Assembly (NCBI RefSeq): GCF_009649785.1 | Contig: NZ_WJOK01000003.1 | Coordinates: 248,001 to 312,000 of the forward strand | DNA: 64,000 nucleotides | Direction of reading: 5' to 3' | Source of the DNA: Agrobacterium tumefaciens | Lineage (GTDB): Bacteria > Pseudomonadota > Alphaproteobacteria > Rhizobiales > Rhizobiaceae | Shown: piece after piece, positions 45,861-53,278 of the stretch | Layout: every line of letters begins with the position of its first letter | Position numbering within the stretch: position 1 is the first letter of the stretch | Translations under genes and position numbers: made by a program | Notes under the pieces: generated by a model | Database searches by the model: none | What the model was told of the DNA's origin: nothing | What the model saw: the letters and a program-made list of their open reading frames with translations, nothing else

Positions 45861-46539
45861 CACAGGCTTCCACTTCAAATGCAGCGCTTTCGCCGCCGCG
45901 ACATCGCAAGAGTTCCAGAAACCAGCGTGGCCTGCCCACCCCCGGCACCGGCAGGGGCGAAGATGGCCGGACAGAGACACGCCAGCGGGTGACAGCGGCC
46001 GTCGGCTCGCCAAACAACGCCGCATCGGCGGGGCGCCGGAAGCGGCGGATGGCGATGCCCGTGACACCAGAGGTTTCCGCCGCCAGTTGCAACCGTCGCG
46101 AGGCATTCATCGGCAACTTCGCAAGCTCGCCCATCACGGCGCCAAAACCGTTGCAGCGCAAGCCTTCCTCGAAACAGTCGAGCACGCCTTTCTCATCGCG
46201 GCATTCGACGATGATGACCCGGTTCTGCGACAGGCCCGCCTGCGTCAATCCCGGCATGAACAGATCCCTGCGGGTAACACACCATAAGACCTTGCCGGAC
46301 AGCCTTGCTGCCACACCGGCCGCAAAAAGCGCCGCTGCCGAACCATCGGCGGCGCCATTACCGCCGCCGCTCACCTCATGCAGGCAACCGAGCTTCAGCC
46401 CGCCTCCAGGCAAATGGTGATCGATGGCATCCACGCCAAAAGGCAAGGCCTCGTGCAGGCGGTGAGGACCGCCACCGATCCTTTCCAGCCTTTCACGCAG
46501 CTCTTCGACAACGAGCAACTGTTCCGCGCGCTTTTGCAT
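45775..46539 (-). CDS. imuA: ImuA, RecA-like SOS mutagenesis protein
   Basis: A 254-residue RecA-fold protein of the ImuA/SulA-like group, the first subunit of the ImuA-ImuB-DnaE2 translesion mutasome. Seen: LPFGVDAIDHHLPGGGLKLGCLHEVSG at residues 33-59 (RecA-like start of the core), VLWCVTRRDLFMPGLTQAGL, and RLQLAAETSGVTGIAIRR. The C-terminal [21 protein letters not shown] is typical of the alphaproteobacterial form. ATG at 46539. A perfect SOS box lies 38 bases upstream, so DNA damage should induce the operon. Its 3' end overlaps imuB. Confidence 0.9.
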   Translation of the reverse strand: MQKRAEQLLVVEELRERLERIGGGPHRLHEALPFGVDAIDHHLPGGGLKLGCLHEVSGGGNGAADGSAAALFAAGVAARLSGKVLWCVTRRDLFMPGLTQAGLSQNRVIIVECRDEKGVLDCFEEGLRCNGFGAVMGELAKLPMNASRRLQLAAETSGVTGIAIRRFRRPADAALFGEPTAAVTRWRVSVRPSSPLPVPGVGRPRWFLELLRCRGGESAAFEVEACDAKGRLALPADMVDGSLPASFGAERAAG

Positions 46540-46577
46540 GGCATGACAGGTTTCAATTCCGGTTTTTCAGTTTTATT

Positions 46578-46592
46578 GTTCCTGTTTTGTTC
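46578..46592. promoter_or_regulatory. LexA SOS box GTTC-N7-GTTC
   Basis: GTTC (46578-46581), seven bases CTGTTTT, GTTC (46589-46592). This matches the alphaproteobacterial LexA consensus exactly (GAACN7GAAC on the other strand). It sits 38 bases upstream of the imuA ATG, where LexA would block the promoter of the mutagenesis cassette. Confidence 0.9.
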
Positions 46593-46767
46593 TTATTTCA
46601 GCAAAGAGTCAAGCAATGCTGTGTGGCTCTTCAACAGGTTTGCGCGGGAAGAGAGGGATTATGGCCTTGCGGCCATGTGTACCCCCGTTAAAACGGATTG
46701 TCCGGTCGCCTCTCCCTTTTTGCGGATAATTGACGCGCCGGACATCAGGGTTTGGAGGAAACCGCCG

Positions 46768-47121
46768 ATGATCGCCAGCATTCTGATTGCCGTGGTTGCG
46801 GCCATCCATGTTTACATCACCATTCTGGAAATGCTGCTGTGGGAAAAGCCGGCCGGCCGCAAGGCCTTCGCCCTTTCTGCGGATTTTGCGCGACAGACCA
46901 AGGTGCTTGCCGCCAATCAGGGGCTTTACAATGGTTTTCTGGCAGCCGGATTGATCTATGGGCTCACGCAGGGCGATGAAGGACTGAGTTTCAAGGTCTT
47001 CTTCCTCACCTGTGTCCTGATAGCCGGCATTTTCGGCGCCATTACCGCCAATATGAAAATCCTGTTCATTCAGGCTTTGCCGGCATTGTTTGCGCTCGGC
47101 TTCCTCTGGATCGGAGTATGA
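46768..47121 (+). CDS. DUF1304 small membrane protein
   Basis: A 117-residue protein with four hydrophobic segments: IASILIAVVAAIHVYITILEMLLW, GLYNGFLAAGLIYGL, VFFLTCVLIAGIFGAITA and LFIQALPALFALGFLWIGV. The start HVYITILEMLLWEKPAGRKAF and the QGLYNGFLAAGL stretch identify the DUF1304 family, inner-membrane proteins of unknown function. GGAGGAA precedes the ATG. The glycerate kinase gene begins four bases after its stop, so the pair may be one transcript. It is divergent from imuA, but the SOS box is much nearer to imuA. Confidence 0.85.
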   Translation: MIASILIAVVAAIHVYITILEMLLWEKPAGRKAFALSADFARQTKVLAANQGLYNGFLAAGLIYGLTQGDEGLSFKVFFLTCVLIAGIFGAITANMKILFIQALPALFALGFLWIGV

Positions 47122-47125
47122 ACCT

Positions 47126-48397
47126 ATGACCGCATGGAACGACCTCCGCGCAAAAGACGCCCTCAACCGCATATTTATGGCGGCAGTGGCGAGTGCAGAT
47201 CCCGCAAAGGTGCTGCAACATCATCTTCCTTCCCCGCCCAAGGGCAGGTGCGTGGTGGTCGGCGCGGGCAAGGCCTCGGCTGCCATGGCCGCAGCGCTTG
47301 ATAAGGCCTGGGCGGATGTGAACCTCTCCGGTATCGTCGTAACTCGTTACGGTCATGCCGTTCCGGCCGGGCGCATCGAAATCATCGAGGCCTCCCATCC
47401 CGTGCCCGACGACATGAGTGCGGAAGCGGCAAGACGCATTCTTGCCTCCGTTGAAGGGCTGACCGCAGACGACATGGTGATCGCGCTAATTTCCGGCGGC
47501 GGTTCGGCATTGATGGTCGCACCTGCACAAGGCATGGCGCTTGCGGACAAGATGGCCGTCAACCGCGCACTTCTTGCCAGCGGTGCGACGATTTCCGAGA
47601 TGAATGCCGTGCGCAAGCACCTCTCCCGCATCAAGGGCGGACGACTGGCGCTGGCCGCCAAACCGGCCAGAGTGGTTTCGCTGTTGATTTCAGACGTACC
47701 GGGCGACGATCCCTCCGAAATCGCTTCCGGCCCCACGGTTGCCGATCCGAGCGATATCAACAATGTGCGGGAAATCGTCTCCCGTTATGCGCTCGATCTT
47801 CCCGAGAATGTGCGCAAAGTGCTGGAAAAGAGGGAGGAAACGCCGAAGGCAGGCGATATAGAAGAGGACATCAGGCTGATCGCGACACCCTCGCTCGCCC
47901 TACAGGCGGCGGCGGACGAGGCGGTGAAGCTTGGCCTTACGCCGCTCATCCTCGGGGATTCGCTGGAGGGCGAGTCAAAGGATGTCGGCGCGGTGATGGC
48001 GGGTATCGCCCTCTCCGCCAGCCGCAAGGGCCTGCCAGTCAAAGGCCCGGCCGTGCTGCTTTCCGGCGGAGAAACCACGGTGACGATCGGCAAAGGGCTG
48101 GCCGGCAAGGGCGGGCGTAACACGGAATTTCTACTGAGCCTTGCGCTGACGCTGAAGGGTGCAGGCGGTATCTGGGCCATTGCTGGCGATAGCGACGGCA
48201 TAGACGGCGTTGAGGATGCGGCAGGCGCACTGGTGACGCCCGATACGCTTGCGCGTATGCGCAACGCTGGTACCGATCCGCGCCAGTCGCTGGTGGGACA
48301 CGACAGCTACACCGCCTTCAAGGCGGTTGGCGACCTTGTCGTGACCGGTCCGACGCTGACGAATGTGAATGATATCAGGGCGATTTTGATCGGGTGA
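47126..48397 (+). CDS. ttuD: Glycerate 2-kinase / MOFRL family (TtuD-like)
   Basis: A 423-residue enzyme of the GckA/TtuD family. It was first called hydroxypyruvate reductase in tartrate utilisation, but members are mostly glycerate 2-kinases (glycerate + ATP to 2-phosphoglycerate). Seen: VVVGAGKASAAMAAALDKAW near 40-60, VIALISGGGSALM near 120, LLISDVPGDDPSEIASGPTV, and the C-terminal MOFRL domain LLSGGETTVTIGKGLAGKGGRNTEFLLSLAL, AIAGDSDGIDG. GGAG lies nine bases before the ATG. It probably channels glycerate from tartrate, glyoxylate or sugar-acid breakdown into central metabolism. Confidence 0.88.
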   Translation: MTAWNDLRAKDALNRIFMAAVASADPAKVLQHHLPSPPKGRCVVVGAGKASAAMAAALDKAWADVNLSGIVVTRYGHAVPAGRIEIIEASHPVPDDMSAEAARRILASVEGLTADDMVIALISGGGSALMVAPAQGMALADKMAVNRALLASGATISEMNAVRKHLSRIKGGRLALAAKPARVVSLLISDVPGDDPSEIASGPTVADPSDINNVREIVSRYALDLPENVRKVLEKREETPKAGDIEEDIRLIATPSLALQAAADEAVKLGLTPLILGDSLEGESKDVGAVMAGIALSASRKGLPVKGPAVLLSGGETTVTIGKGLAGKGGRNTEFLLSLALTLKGAGGIWAIAGDSDGIDGVEDAAGALVTPDTLARMRNAGTDPRQSLVGHDSYTAFKAVGDLVVTGPTLTNVNDIRAILIG

Positions 48398-48456
48398 AAG
48401 CGGGAGAGCTCGAGCCTGTTATGGCCGTGCGGTGCGCATCGTTGAGGGTGGCTGTT

Positions 48457-48483
48457 TTGACTATACCGTCGGACAGGTATAAT
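48457..48483 (+). promoter_or_regulatory. Sigma-70-like promoter of the small secreted protein
   Basis: TTGACT (48457-48462), 15-base spacer, TATAAT (48478-48483). Both boxes are near consensus, although the spacer is short. The predicted transcript begins near 48490, just before GGAG (48501-48504) and the ATG at 48513. Confidence 0.65.
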
Positions 48484-48512
48484 CTGGTGGCCTGTCTTTT
48501 GGAGCCTCAGCC

Positions 48513-48761
48513 ATGCGTTTTGGAGTGCTCGTAATTGGTCTAGCCCTGGCCCTGATCCCCACCTTGGCGGATGCCCATAATTGCAAATGCCGAAATCGCG
48601 GTGTCATGTTCGAACTCGGCCAGACATCCTGCCTCAGGGTCGATGGCAGCTCCTATCTCGCGCGCTGCGAAATGAAACTCAACGTCTCGTCCTGGACGAG
48701 AATACAGGACGGTTGCCCCGTGACTGAACGGATGCAGCAGCAGATGACACGCGCAAATTGA
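48513..48761 (+). CDS. Small secreted Cys-containing protein
   Basis: An 82-residue protein with a clear Sec signal peptide (MRFGVLVIGLALALIPTLADA, cleavage about residue 21). The mature 61 residues contain five cysteines, including an early CKC pair, plus GQTSCLRVDG and DGCPVT, so periplasmic disulfides or metal binding are possible. GGAG lies eight bases before the ATG and a near-consensus promoter just upstream supports expression. I do not recognise the family. It is monocistronic, between the glycerate kinase gene and a repeat. Confidence 0.7.
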   Translation: MRFGVLVIGLALALIPTLADAHNCKCRNRGVMFELGQTSCLRVDGSSYLARCEMKLNVSSWTRIQDGCPVTERMQQQMTRAN

Positions 48762-48817
48762 TCGCGTCTTCAGGTGGGTCGTGAGGGGAAAGCAGGCAGA
48801 GATACGCCGAGAGCTTG

Positions 48818-48856
48818 CCCCCTCATCCGGCCCTTCTCCCCCCGCAGGGGGAAGAA
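48818..48856. repeat. Rhizobial-type GC repeat with hairpin
   Basis: CCCCTCATCCGGCCC leads into a hairpin TTCT-C-CCCCC, loop GCA, GGGGG-A-AGAA (48834-48856). The sequence recalls the dispersed CCTCATCCGGCCCT...TTCTCCCCGCAGGGGGAGAA repeats of Rhizobium and Agrobacterium. It lies 3' of the convergent oxidoreductase gene and may end its transcript. Confidence 0.6.
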
Positions 48857-48880
48857 ATACGCCGCGACGCCATGTCGATC

Positions 48881-50068
48881 TTACAGCTTCACCCAGCCGC
48901 CATTCTTCTTACCGGATTCGATGCAGGCGGTGACAAAAGCAACGCCTTTGACACCGTCATCGACGGTCGGATAGGTGACCGCCTTGTCGAGCTCCGAACC
49001 GGTGCGGCGGGCTTCGATGGCGTGGGCCGCTTCGGTATAGATGGTCGCGAAGGCTTCGAGATATCCTTCCGGATGGCCCGAGGGAATGCGCGTGACACGC
49101 GCGGCCGCAGCACCGGCGCCAGCACCGCCGCGGGTGATGAGCTGTTTCGGCTCGCCAAGCTTCGTGAACCAGAGATAGTTCGGATCAGCCTGCGTCCATT
49201 CGATGCCTGCCTTGTCGCCGTAAACGCGGACCTTCAGTCCGTTTTCATGCCCGACAGCCACCTGGCTGCACCAAAGCAGGCCCTTGGCTGGTTGCTTGCC
49301 GTCCTTTGGCTTGAAGCGCAGCATCACATGCGCATTGTCGTCCAGACGGCGCCCCTCCACAAAGGTATGTACATCCGCTGCCAGTTCATCGGCTTCCAGA
49401 CCGGAAATGAAGCAGCCGAGATTATAGGCATGGGTGCCGATATCCCCTGTGGAGCCGCCGACACCGGATTGCGCCGGATCGGTGCGCCAGACGGCCTGTT
49501 TCGCACCGGTCTGCTCCAACGGCTCAGCCAGCCAATCCTGCGGATATTCCATCTGCACCAGACGGATGTTCCCGAGCGCACCGGTTTCCACCAGTTCACG
49601 CGCATGCCGCACCATAGGATAACCGGTGTAGTTATGGGTGAGGATGAACAGCGCGTCCGCCTTGTCCGCCACGTCCTTCAGCTTTTTGGCATCCTCCAGA
49701 TTGGAGGTCAGCGGCTTGTCGCAGATGACATGGATGCCGCGTTCCAGAAACGCCTTCGCCGCAGGATAATGTACGTGGTTGGGCGTGACGATCGCTACCG
49801 CCTCGATACCATCCTCGCGAAGCGCTTCCTTCTCTGCCATTTCTTCGAATGACCCATAGCAACGCTCTGGAGCAAGCCCGAGTTCGCGGCCGGAGGCGAG
49901 GGATTTTTCCGGTGTCGAGGACAAGGCCCCGGCCACGAGATCGAAGCGGTTGTCGAGCCGCGCGGCCATGCGGTGAACGCCGCCGATAAATGCACCCGAA
50001 CCGCCACCCACCATGCCCAGTCGAATCCGCGTGTTCGCCTTGTCGGTTGTCTTTCCTTCAATAGCCAT
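48881..50068 (-). CDS. Gfo/Idh/MocA family oxidoreductase 1
   Basis: A 395-residue NAD(P)-dependent sugar dehydrogenase. The Rossmann start is RIRLGMVGGGSGAFIGGVHRMAARL (about residues 14-38), then AVAIVTPNHVHYPAAKAFLERGIHVICDKPLTSN with the family KP motif (here DKP rather than EKP), then the C-terminal beta sheet with STGDIGTHAYNLG. Family members oxidise a sugar ring hydroxyl, often at C3, or inositol. ATG follows GGAG. It is the last gene of the minus-strand branch of the sugar divergon, directly behind a sugar isomerase. Confidence 0.87.
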   Translation of the reverse strand: MAIEGKTTDKANTRIRLGMVGGGSGAFIGGVHRMAARLDNRFDLVAGALSSTPEKSLASGRELGLAPERCYGSFEEMAEKEALREDGIEAVAIVTPNHVHYPAAKAFLERGIHVICDKPLTSNLEDAKKLKDVADKADALFILTHNYTGYPMVRHARELVETGALGNIRLVQMEYPQDWLAEPLEQTGAKQAVWRTDPAQSGVGGSTGDIGTHAYNLGCFISGLEADELAADVHTFVEGRRLDDNAHVMLRFKPKDGKQPAKGLLWCSQVAVGHENGLKVRVYGDKAGIEWTQADPNYLWFTKLGEPKQLITRGGAGAGAAAARVTRIPSGHPEGYLEAFATIYTEAAHAIEARRTGSELDKAVTYPTVDDGVKGVAFVTACIESGKKNGGWVKL

Positions 50069-50093
50069 AATGTCTCCTCGGCATTTTCTAAGC

Positions 50094-50142
50094 GCATTCC
50101 CACACGGAAAACGGCTTCACACTTTTCCTGGAAATGCTTTTA
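50094..50142. repeat. Intergenic hairpin repeat, copy 2 (at isomerase stop)
   Basis: Inner stem GGAAAA (50106-50111)/TTTTCC (50123-50128) with an 11-nt loop; outer arms GCATT (50094-50098) and AATGC (50133-50137), with CCA/TGG between. Geometry equals copy 1 at 41025-41073, and the second pair of the inner stem is G-C here and T-A there. The stop codon of the isomerase gene (TTA, 50140-50142) is its right border. Confidence 0.7.
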
Positions 50143-51192
50143 AAGCCCAAGCATGCGCCGGTTGGCCGCATCATCGGTGCCGGCAGATGCGAAATCATCA
50201 AAGGCTTTTTCCGTGACGCGGATGATATGGTGCTTGACGAACTCGGCCCCTTCCCGGGCACCGTCTTCAGGATGTTTCAGCGCGCATTCCCATTCAACCA
50301 CTGCCCATCCGTCGAAATCATTGGCAGCCATTTTCGAGAATACCGCACCGAAATCCACCTGCCCGTCACCCAGCGAGCGGAAGCGGCCCGCACGGTTGAC
50401 CCAACCCTGATAACCGCCATACACGCCCTGGCGGCCGGTCGGATTGAACTCAGCGTCCTTGACATGGAACATCTTGATGCGGTCTTTGTAGATGTCGATA
50501 TTGTCAAGATAATCAAGGCATTGCAGCACGTAATGCGACGGGTCGTAGAGCATGTTGGCGCGCTTGTGGTTCTTCACACGCTCCAGGAACATCTCGAAAG
50601 TCACGCCATCATGCAGATCTTCGCCGGGATGGATTTCGTAGCAGACATCCACGCCCTGCTCATCGGCGTAATCAAGGATCGGCGTCCAGCGTCTTGCCAG
50701 CTCGTCAAAGGCGGTTTCCACCAGACCGGCCGGGCGCTGCGGCCACGGATAGATGAAGGGCCAGGCAAGAGCGCCTGAAAAGGTCGCATGTGCGTTGATG
50801 CCGAGATTTCTCGAAGCCTTCAGGGCAAGCTTCACCTGTTCCACCGCCCATTGCTGGCGAGCCTTGGGATTGCCGCGCACTTCAGGTGCTGCAAAACCAT
50901 CGAAGGCCTCGTCATAGGCGGGGTGAACGGCAACCAGCTGGCCCTGCAAATGGGTGGAAAGCTCGGTTACCTCGACGCCGTTCTGGCGGGCGACACCCGC
51001 AAATTCATCGCAATAATCCTTGGATTCCGCAGCCTTTTTCAGATCGATCAACTGCCCGGCCCAGGTGGGAACCTGCACGCCGGCATAACCCTTTTCTGCC
51101 GCCCATTTGGTAATGCCGTCCCATGTATTGAAAGGCGCAGCATCACCGGCAAACTGACCGAGAAAAAGACCCGGTCCCTTGATCGTTTTCAT
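50140..51192 (-). CDS. Sugar phosphate isomerase/epimerase (TIM barrel)
   Basis: A 350-residue AP_endonuc_2/IolE-like TIM-barrel protein. Seen: YAGVQVPTWAGQLIDL at strand 2, GVEVTELSTHLQGQLVAVHPAYDE, VDVCYEIHPGEDLHDGVTFEMFLERV with a metal-binding Glu/His, MLYDPSHYVLQCLDYLDNI, and KMFHVKDAEF followed by WAVVEWECALKHPEDG. The His/Glu/Asp pattern for a divalent metal is present. Such enzymes isomerise or dehydrate keto sugars or inosose. A palindrome CTGTATCGATACAG abuts the AGGAGGAG site, suggesting separate control from the ABC genes upstream. Confidence 0.87.
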   Translation of the reverse strand: MKTIKGPGLFLGQFAGDAAPFNTWDGITKWAAEKGYAGVQVPTWAGQLIDLKKAAESKDYCDEFAGVARQNGVEVTELSTHLQGQLVAVHPAYDEAFDGFAAPEVRGNPKARQQWAVEQVKLALKASRNLGINAHATFSGALAWPFIYPWPQRPAGLVETAFDELARRWTPILDYADEQGVDVCYEIHPGEDLHDGVTFEMFLERVKNHKRANMLYDPSHYVLQCLDYLDNIDIYKDRIKMFHVKDAEFNPTGRQGVYGGYQGWVNRAGRFRSLGDGQVDFGAVFSKMAANDFDGWAVVEWECALKHPEDGAREGAEFVKHHIIRVTEKAFDDFASAGTDDAANRRMLGL

Positions 51193-51204
51193 AAAAATCT
51201 CCTC

Positions 51205-51236
51205 CTGTATCGATACAGTTCAGCGGTAAAACCGCT
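51205..51236. promoter_or_regulatory. Palindrome CTGTATCGATACAG and adjacent hairpin
   Basis: CTGTATCGATACAG (51205-51218) is a perfect 14-bp palindrome whose last bases run into the AGGAGGAG ribosome site of the isomerase gene. AGCGGT-AAA-ACCGCT (51222-51236) is a second stem next to it. The first looks like an operator; the second may end the transcript coming from the ABC ATPase gene. Confidence 0.55.
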
Positions 51237-51338
51237 TTGGCTCCCAATTTGCCAAGCTAACCGCTCATAATTTTCAGACAAGCCCCAAATGCCGGGGATC
51301 GAGAGAATTTCGTTATTCCACTAAAAAACGAAACACGT

Positions 51339-52412
51339 CTAAAGCGCCAGACCGCTTGCCCTGTCGAACACATGCACACGCTCGTGATGCACGGTGGCGG
51401 CAAAGGGGGTGTTGACCTTGACCAGTTGCTCGCCATCCACCACCGCCGTAACCTGATCGCCCGCCAGTTCGAAGACCACATGCGTCTGCGCGCCTGTCGG
51501 CTCGACCAACACCGTCCTGCCGGACAGCGAAATATCGCCGCCGACGGTCGAACCGATATGTTCCGGTCTCAACCCAATCGTCACCGACTGGCCGCGCTTG
51601 ACATTTCTTGAGGCGGCAATGCGGATCGCCGTCCCGTCCTTCAGCCGGGCGGCAGGTTGATCGCCCTCGCCGTCGACCACGCCTTCGATGAGGTTCATGG
51701 CCGGCGAGCCGATGAAGGCTGCAACGAAGAGATTGGCAGGTGTCTTATAAAGTTCGAGCGGCGTGCCCTGCTGCTCGATACGGCCGTGATTGAGCACCAC
51801 CACCCGGTCGGCCAGCGTCATTGCCTCGATCTGGTCATGGGTGACGTAGATGGAGGTCGTACCTACTTTCTGATGCAGAGCCTTGATTTCGCTACGCATC
51901 TGCACGCGCAGCTTGGCATCCAGATTGGACAGCGGCTCATCGAACAGGAAGACGGCCGGGTTGCGCACCACGGCGCGGCCCATGGCGACGCGCTGGCGCT
52001 GGCCACCAGAAAGCTGCGAGGGCTTGCGGTCCAGAAGCTTGCCGAGATCGAGCATGCGGGCGGCTTCCGCAACGCGCTCATCGATGACGTTTTTCGGCTG
52101 CCCGGCAAGCTTCAGGTTGAAGCCCATGTTTTCGGCGACCGTCATATGCGGATAAAGCGCATAGGACTGGAATACCATGGCGATATTGCGCTCGCGCGGC
52201 GTCATGGAATTGACGACGGTGCCGCCAATGAGGATATCCCCATCGGTGATTTCCTCCAGCCCGGCGATCATGCGCAGCAGGGTAGATTTGCCGCAGCCCG
52301 AAGGCCCGACCAGCGCAATGAATTCGCCATCGGTTATATCGAGCGAGATGCCGTGAATGACATCGAGCGAGGCATAGGACTTGCGGATATCCCTAAGTTC
52401 GACGGAAGCCAT
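51339..52412 (-). CDS. CUT1 sugar ABC importer ATPase (UgpC/MsmX-like)
   Basis: A 357-residue ATPase. Walker [11 protein letters not shown] is at residues 37-46, the Q-loop [12 protein letters not shown] near 82, [16 protein letters not shown] near 134-149, Walker B FLFDEP, the H-loop YVTHDQ, and a C-terminal TOBE domain (GLRPEHIG). AGGAG precedes the ATG. It lies 17 bases behind the second permease gene and completes the importer encoded from 55580 downward. It resembles UgpC at the window start, but context points to a sugar or sugar alcohol. Confidence 0.88.
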   Translation of the reverse strand: MASVELRDIRKSYASLDVIHGISLDITDGEFIALVGPSGCGKSTLLRMIAGLEEITDGDILIGGTVVNSMTPRERNIAMVFQSYALYPHMTVAENMGFNLKLAGQPKNVIDERVAEAARMLDLGKLLDRKPSQLSGGQRQRVAMGRAVVRNPAVFLFDEPLSNLDAKLRVQMRSEIKALHQKVGTTSIYVTHDQIEAMTLADRVVVLNHGRIEQQGTPLELYKTPANLFVAAFIGSPAMNLIEGVVDGEGDQPAARLKDGTAIRIAASRNVKRGQSVTIGLRPEHIGSTVGGDISLSGRTVLVEPTGAQTHVVFELAGDQVTAVVDGEQLVKVNTPFAATVHHERVHVFDRASGLAL

Positions 52413-52429
52413 GTTTTGCTCCTTTCAAG

Positions 52430-53278
52430 TCACGATTTGACGGCACCGGCCGTCAGGCCCGCGATGATGTGTTTCTGTGCGAGGAAGAAGACGATGACGG
52501 TCGGCAGGATCGTCAGCGTGATGAAGGCGAGCACGAGCTGCCATTCCGTGCCGAATTCGCCGCGATAGACCATGATGCCGAGTGGCCAGGGATATTTCGA
52601 TTCCGAGTTCAGCATAATCAGCGGCAGAATGTAGCTGTTCCAGCTGCCGACGAAGGAAACGATCCCAACCGTCGCCACGATGGGTCGTGAGAGCGGCATC
52701 GAAATGTGCCAGAAGAAGCGCAGATAGCCGCAACCATCCACGAAAGCGGCCTGAAACAACTCTTCCGGCAGATTGCGGAAGTAATTGCGAAACAGAAGGA
52801 TGCTCATGCCGAGCCCGAAAGCCACTTGCGGCAGAACCACGCCCCAATAGGTATCGAGCAGACCGAGATCGCGGATGCGGATGAACAGCGGCAGGATGGC
52901 GGTCGCCGCCGGGAACATCAGTCCCAGCAGGAAGTAATTCAGCAGGAAAGACGAGCCGAAGAACTTCACATGCGCAAAGGTGAAGGCGGCCATGGCCGAG
53001 ACGGTCAGCGTCAAAAAGACCGTCAACAGCGCAATCACCAGCGAATTGAATATCTGCAGCCAGTAGCGTTTGCCAAAGAGGATATCGCCGTAATTGGCCC
53101 ATTGCCACTCGGCTGGCAAGCCGAACGGGTTGACGCGCAGATCCCCCAGCGTCTTGAAGCCGCCAAGCGCCGTCGTCAGAAGCGGGATGAGCACGATGGC
53201 CGCGATCAGGCTCAGCGATATATAAAGATAGAGCTTTGTTTGCAGCGGCATGCGGACGGAAGTGGATGGTTCAGTCAT
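52430..53278 (-). CDS. CUT1 sugar ABC permease (MalG-like)
   Basis: A 282-residue inner-membrane permease with six hydrophobic segments. The MalG-type EAA loop is FRNLPEELFQAAFVDGCGYLRFFWHISMPLSRPIVATVGIVSF, followed by WNSYILPLIML, and the C-terminal helix ends in FFLAQKHIIAGLTAGAVKS. It overlaps the preceding permease gene by eight bases (ATGACTGA). With that partner it forms the channel of the importer. Confidence 0.88.
   Translation of the reverse strand: MTEPSTSVRMPLQTKLYLYISLSLIAAIVLIPLLTTALGGFKTLGDLRVNPFGLPAEWQWANYGDILFGKRYWLQIFNSLVIALLTVFLTLTVSAMAAFTFAHVKFFGSSFLLNYFLLGLMFPAATAILPLFIRIRDLGLLDTYWGVVLPQVAFGLGMSILLFRNYFRNLPEELFQAAFVDGCGYLRFFWHISMPLSRPIVATVGIVSFVGSWNSYILPLIMLNSESKYPWPLGIMVYRGEFGTEWQLVLAFITLTILPTVIVFFLAQKHIIAGLTAGAVKS

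Noticed and set aside
46378-46767. Upstream extension of the DUF1304 frame to 46378
   Set aside because: The extension crosses imuA and the SOS box; GGAGGAA before the ATG at 46768 and the family length fix the start.
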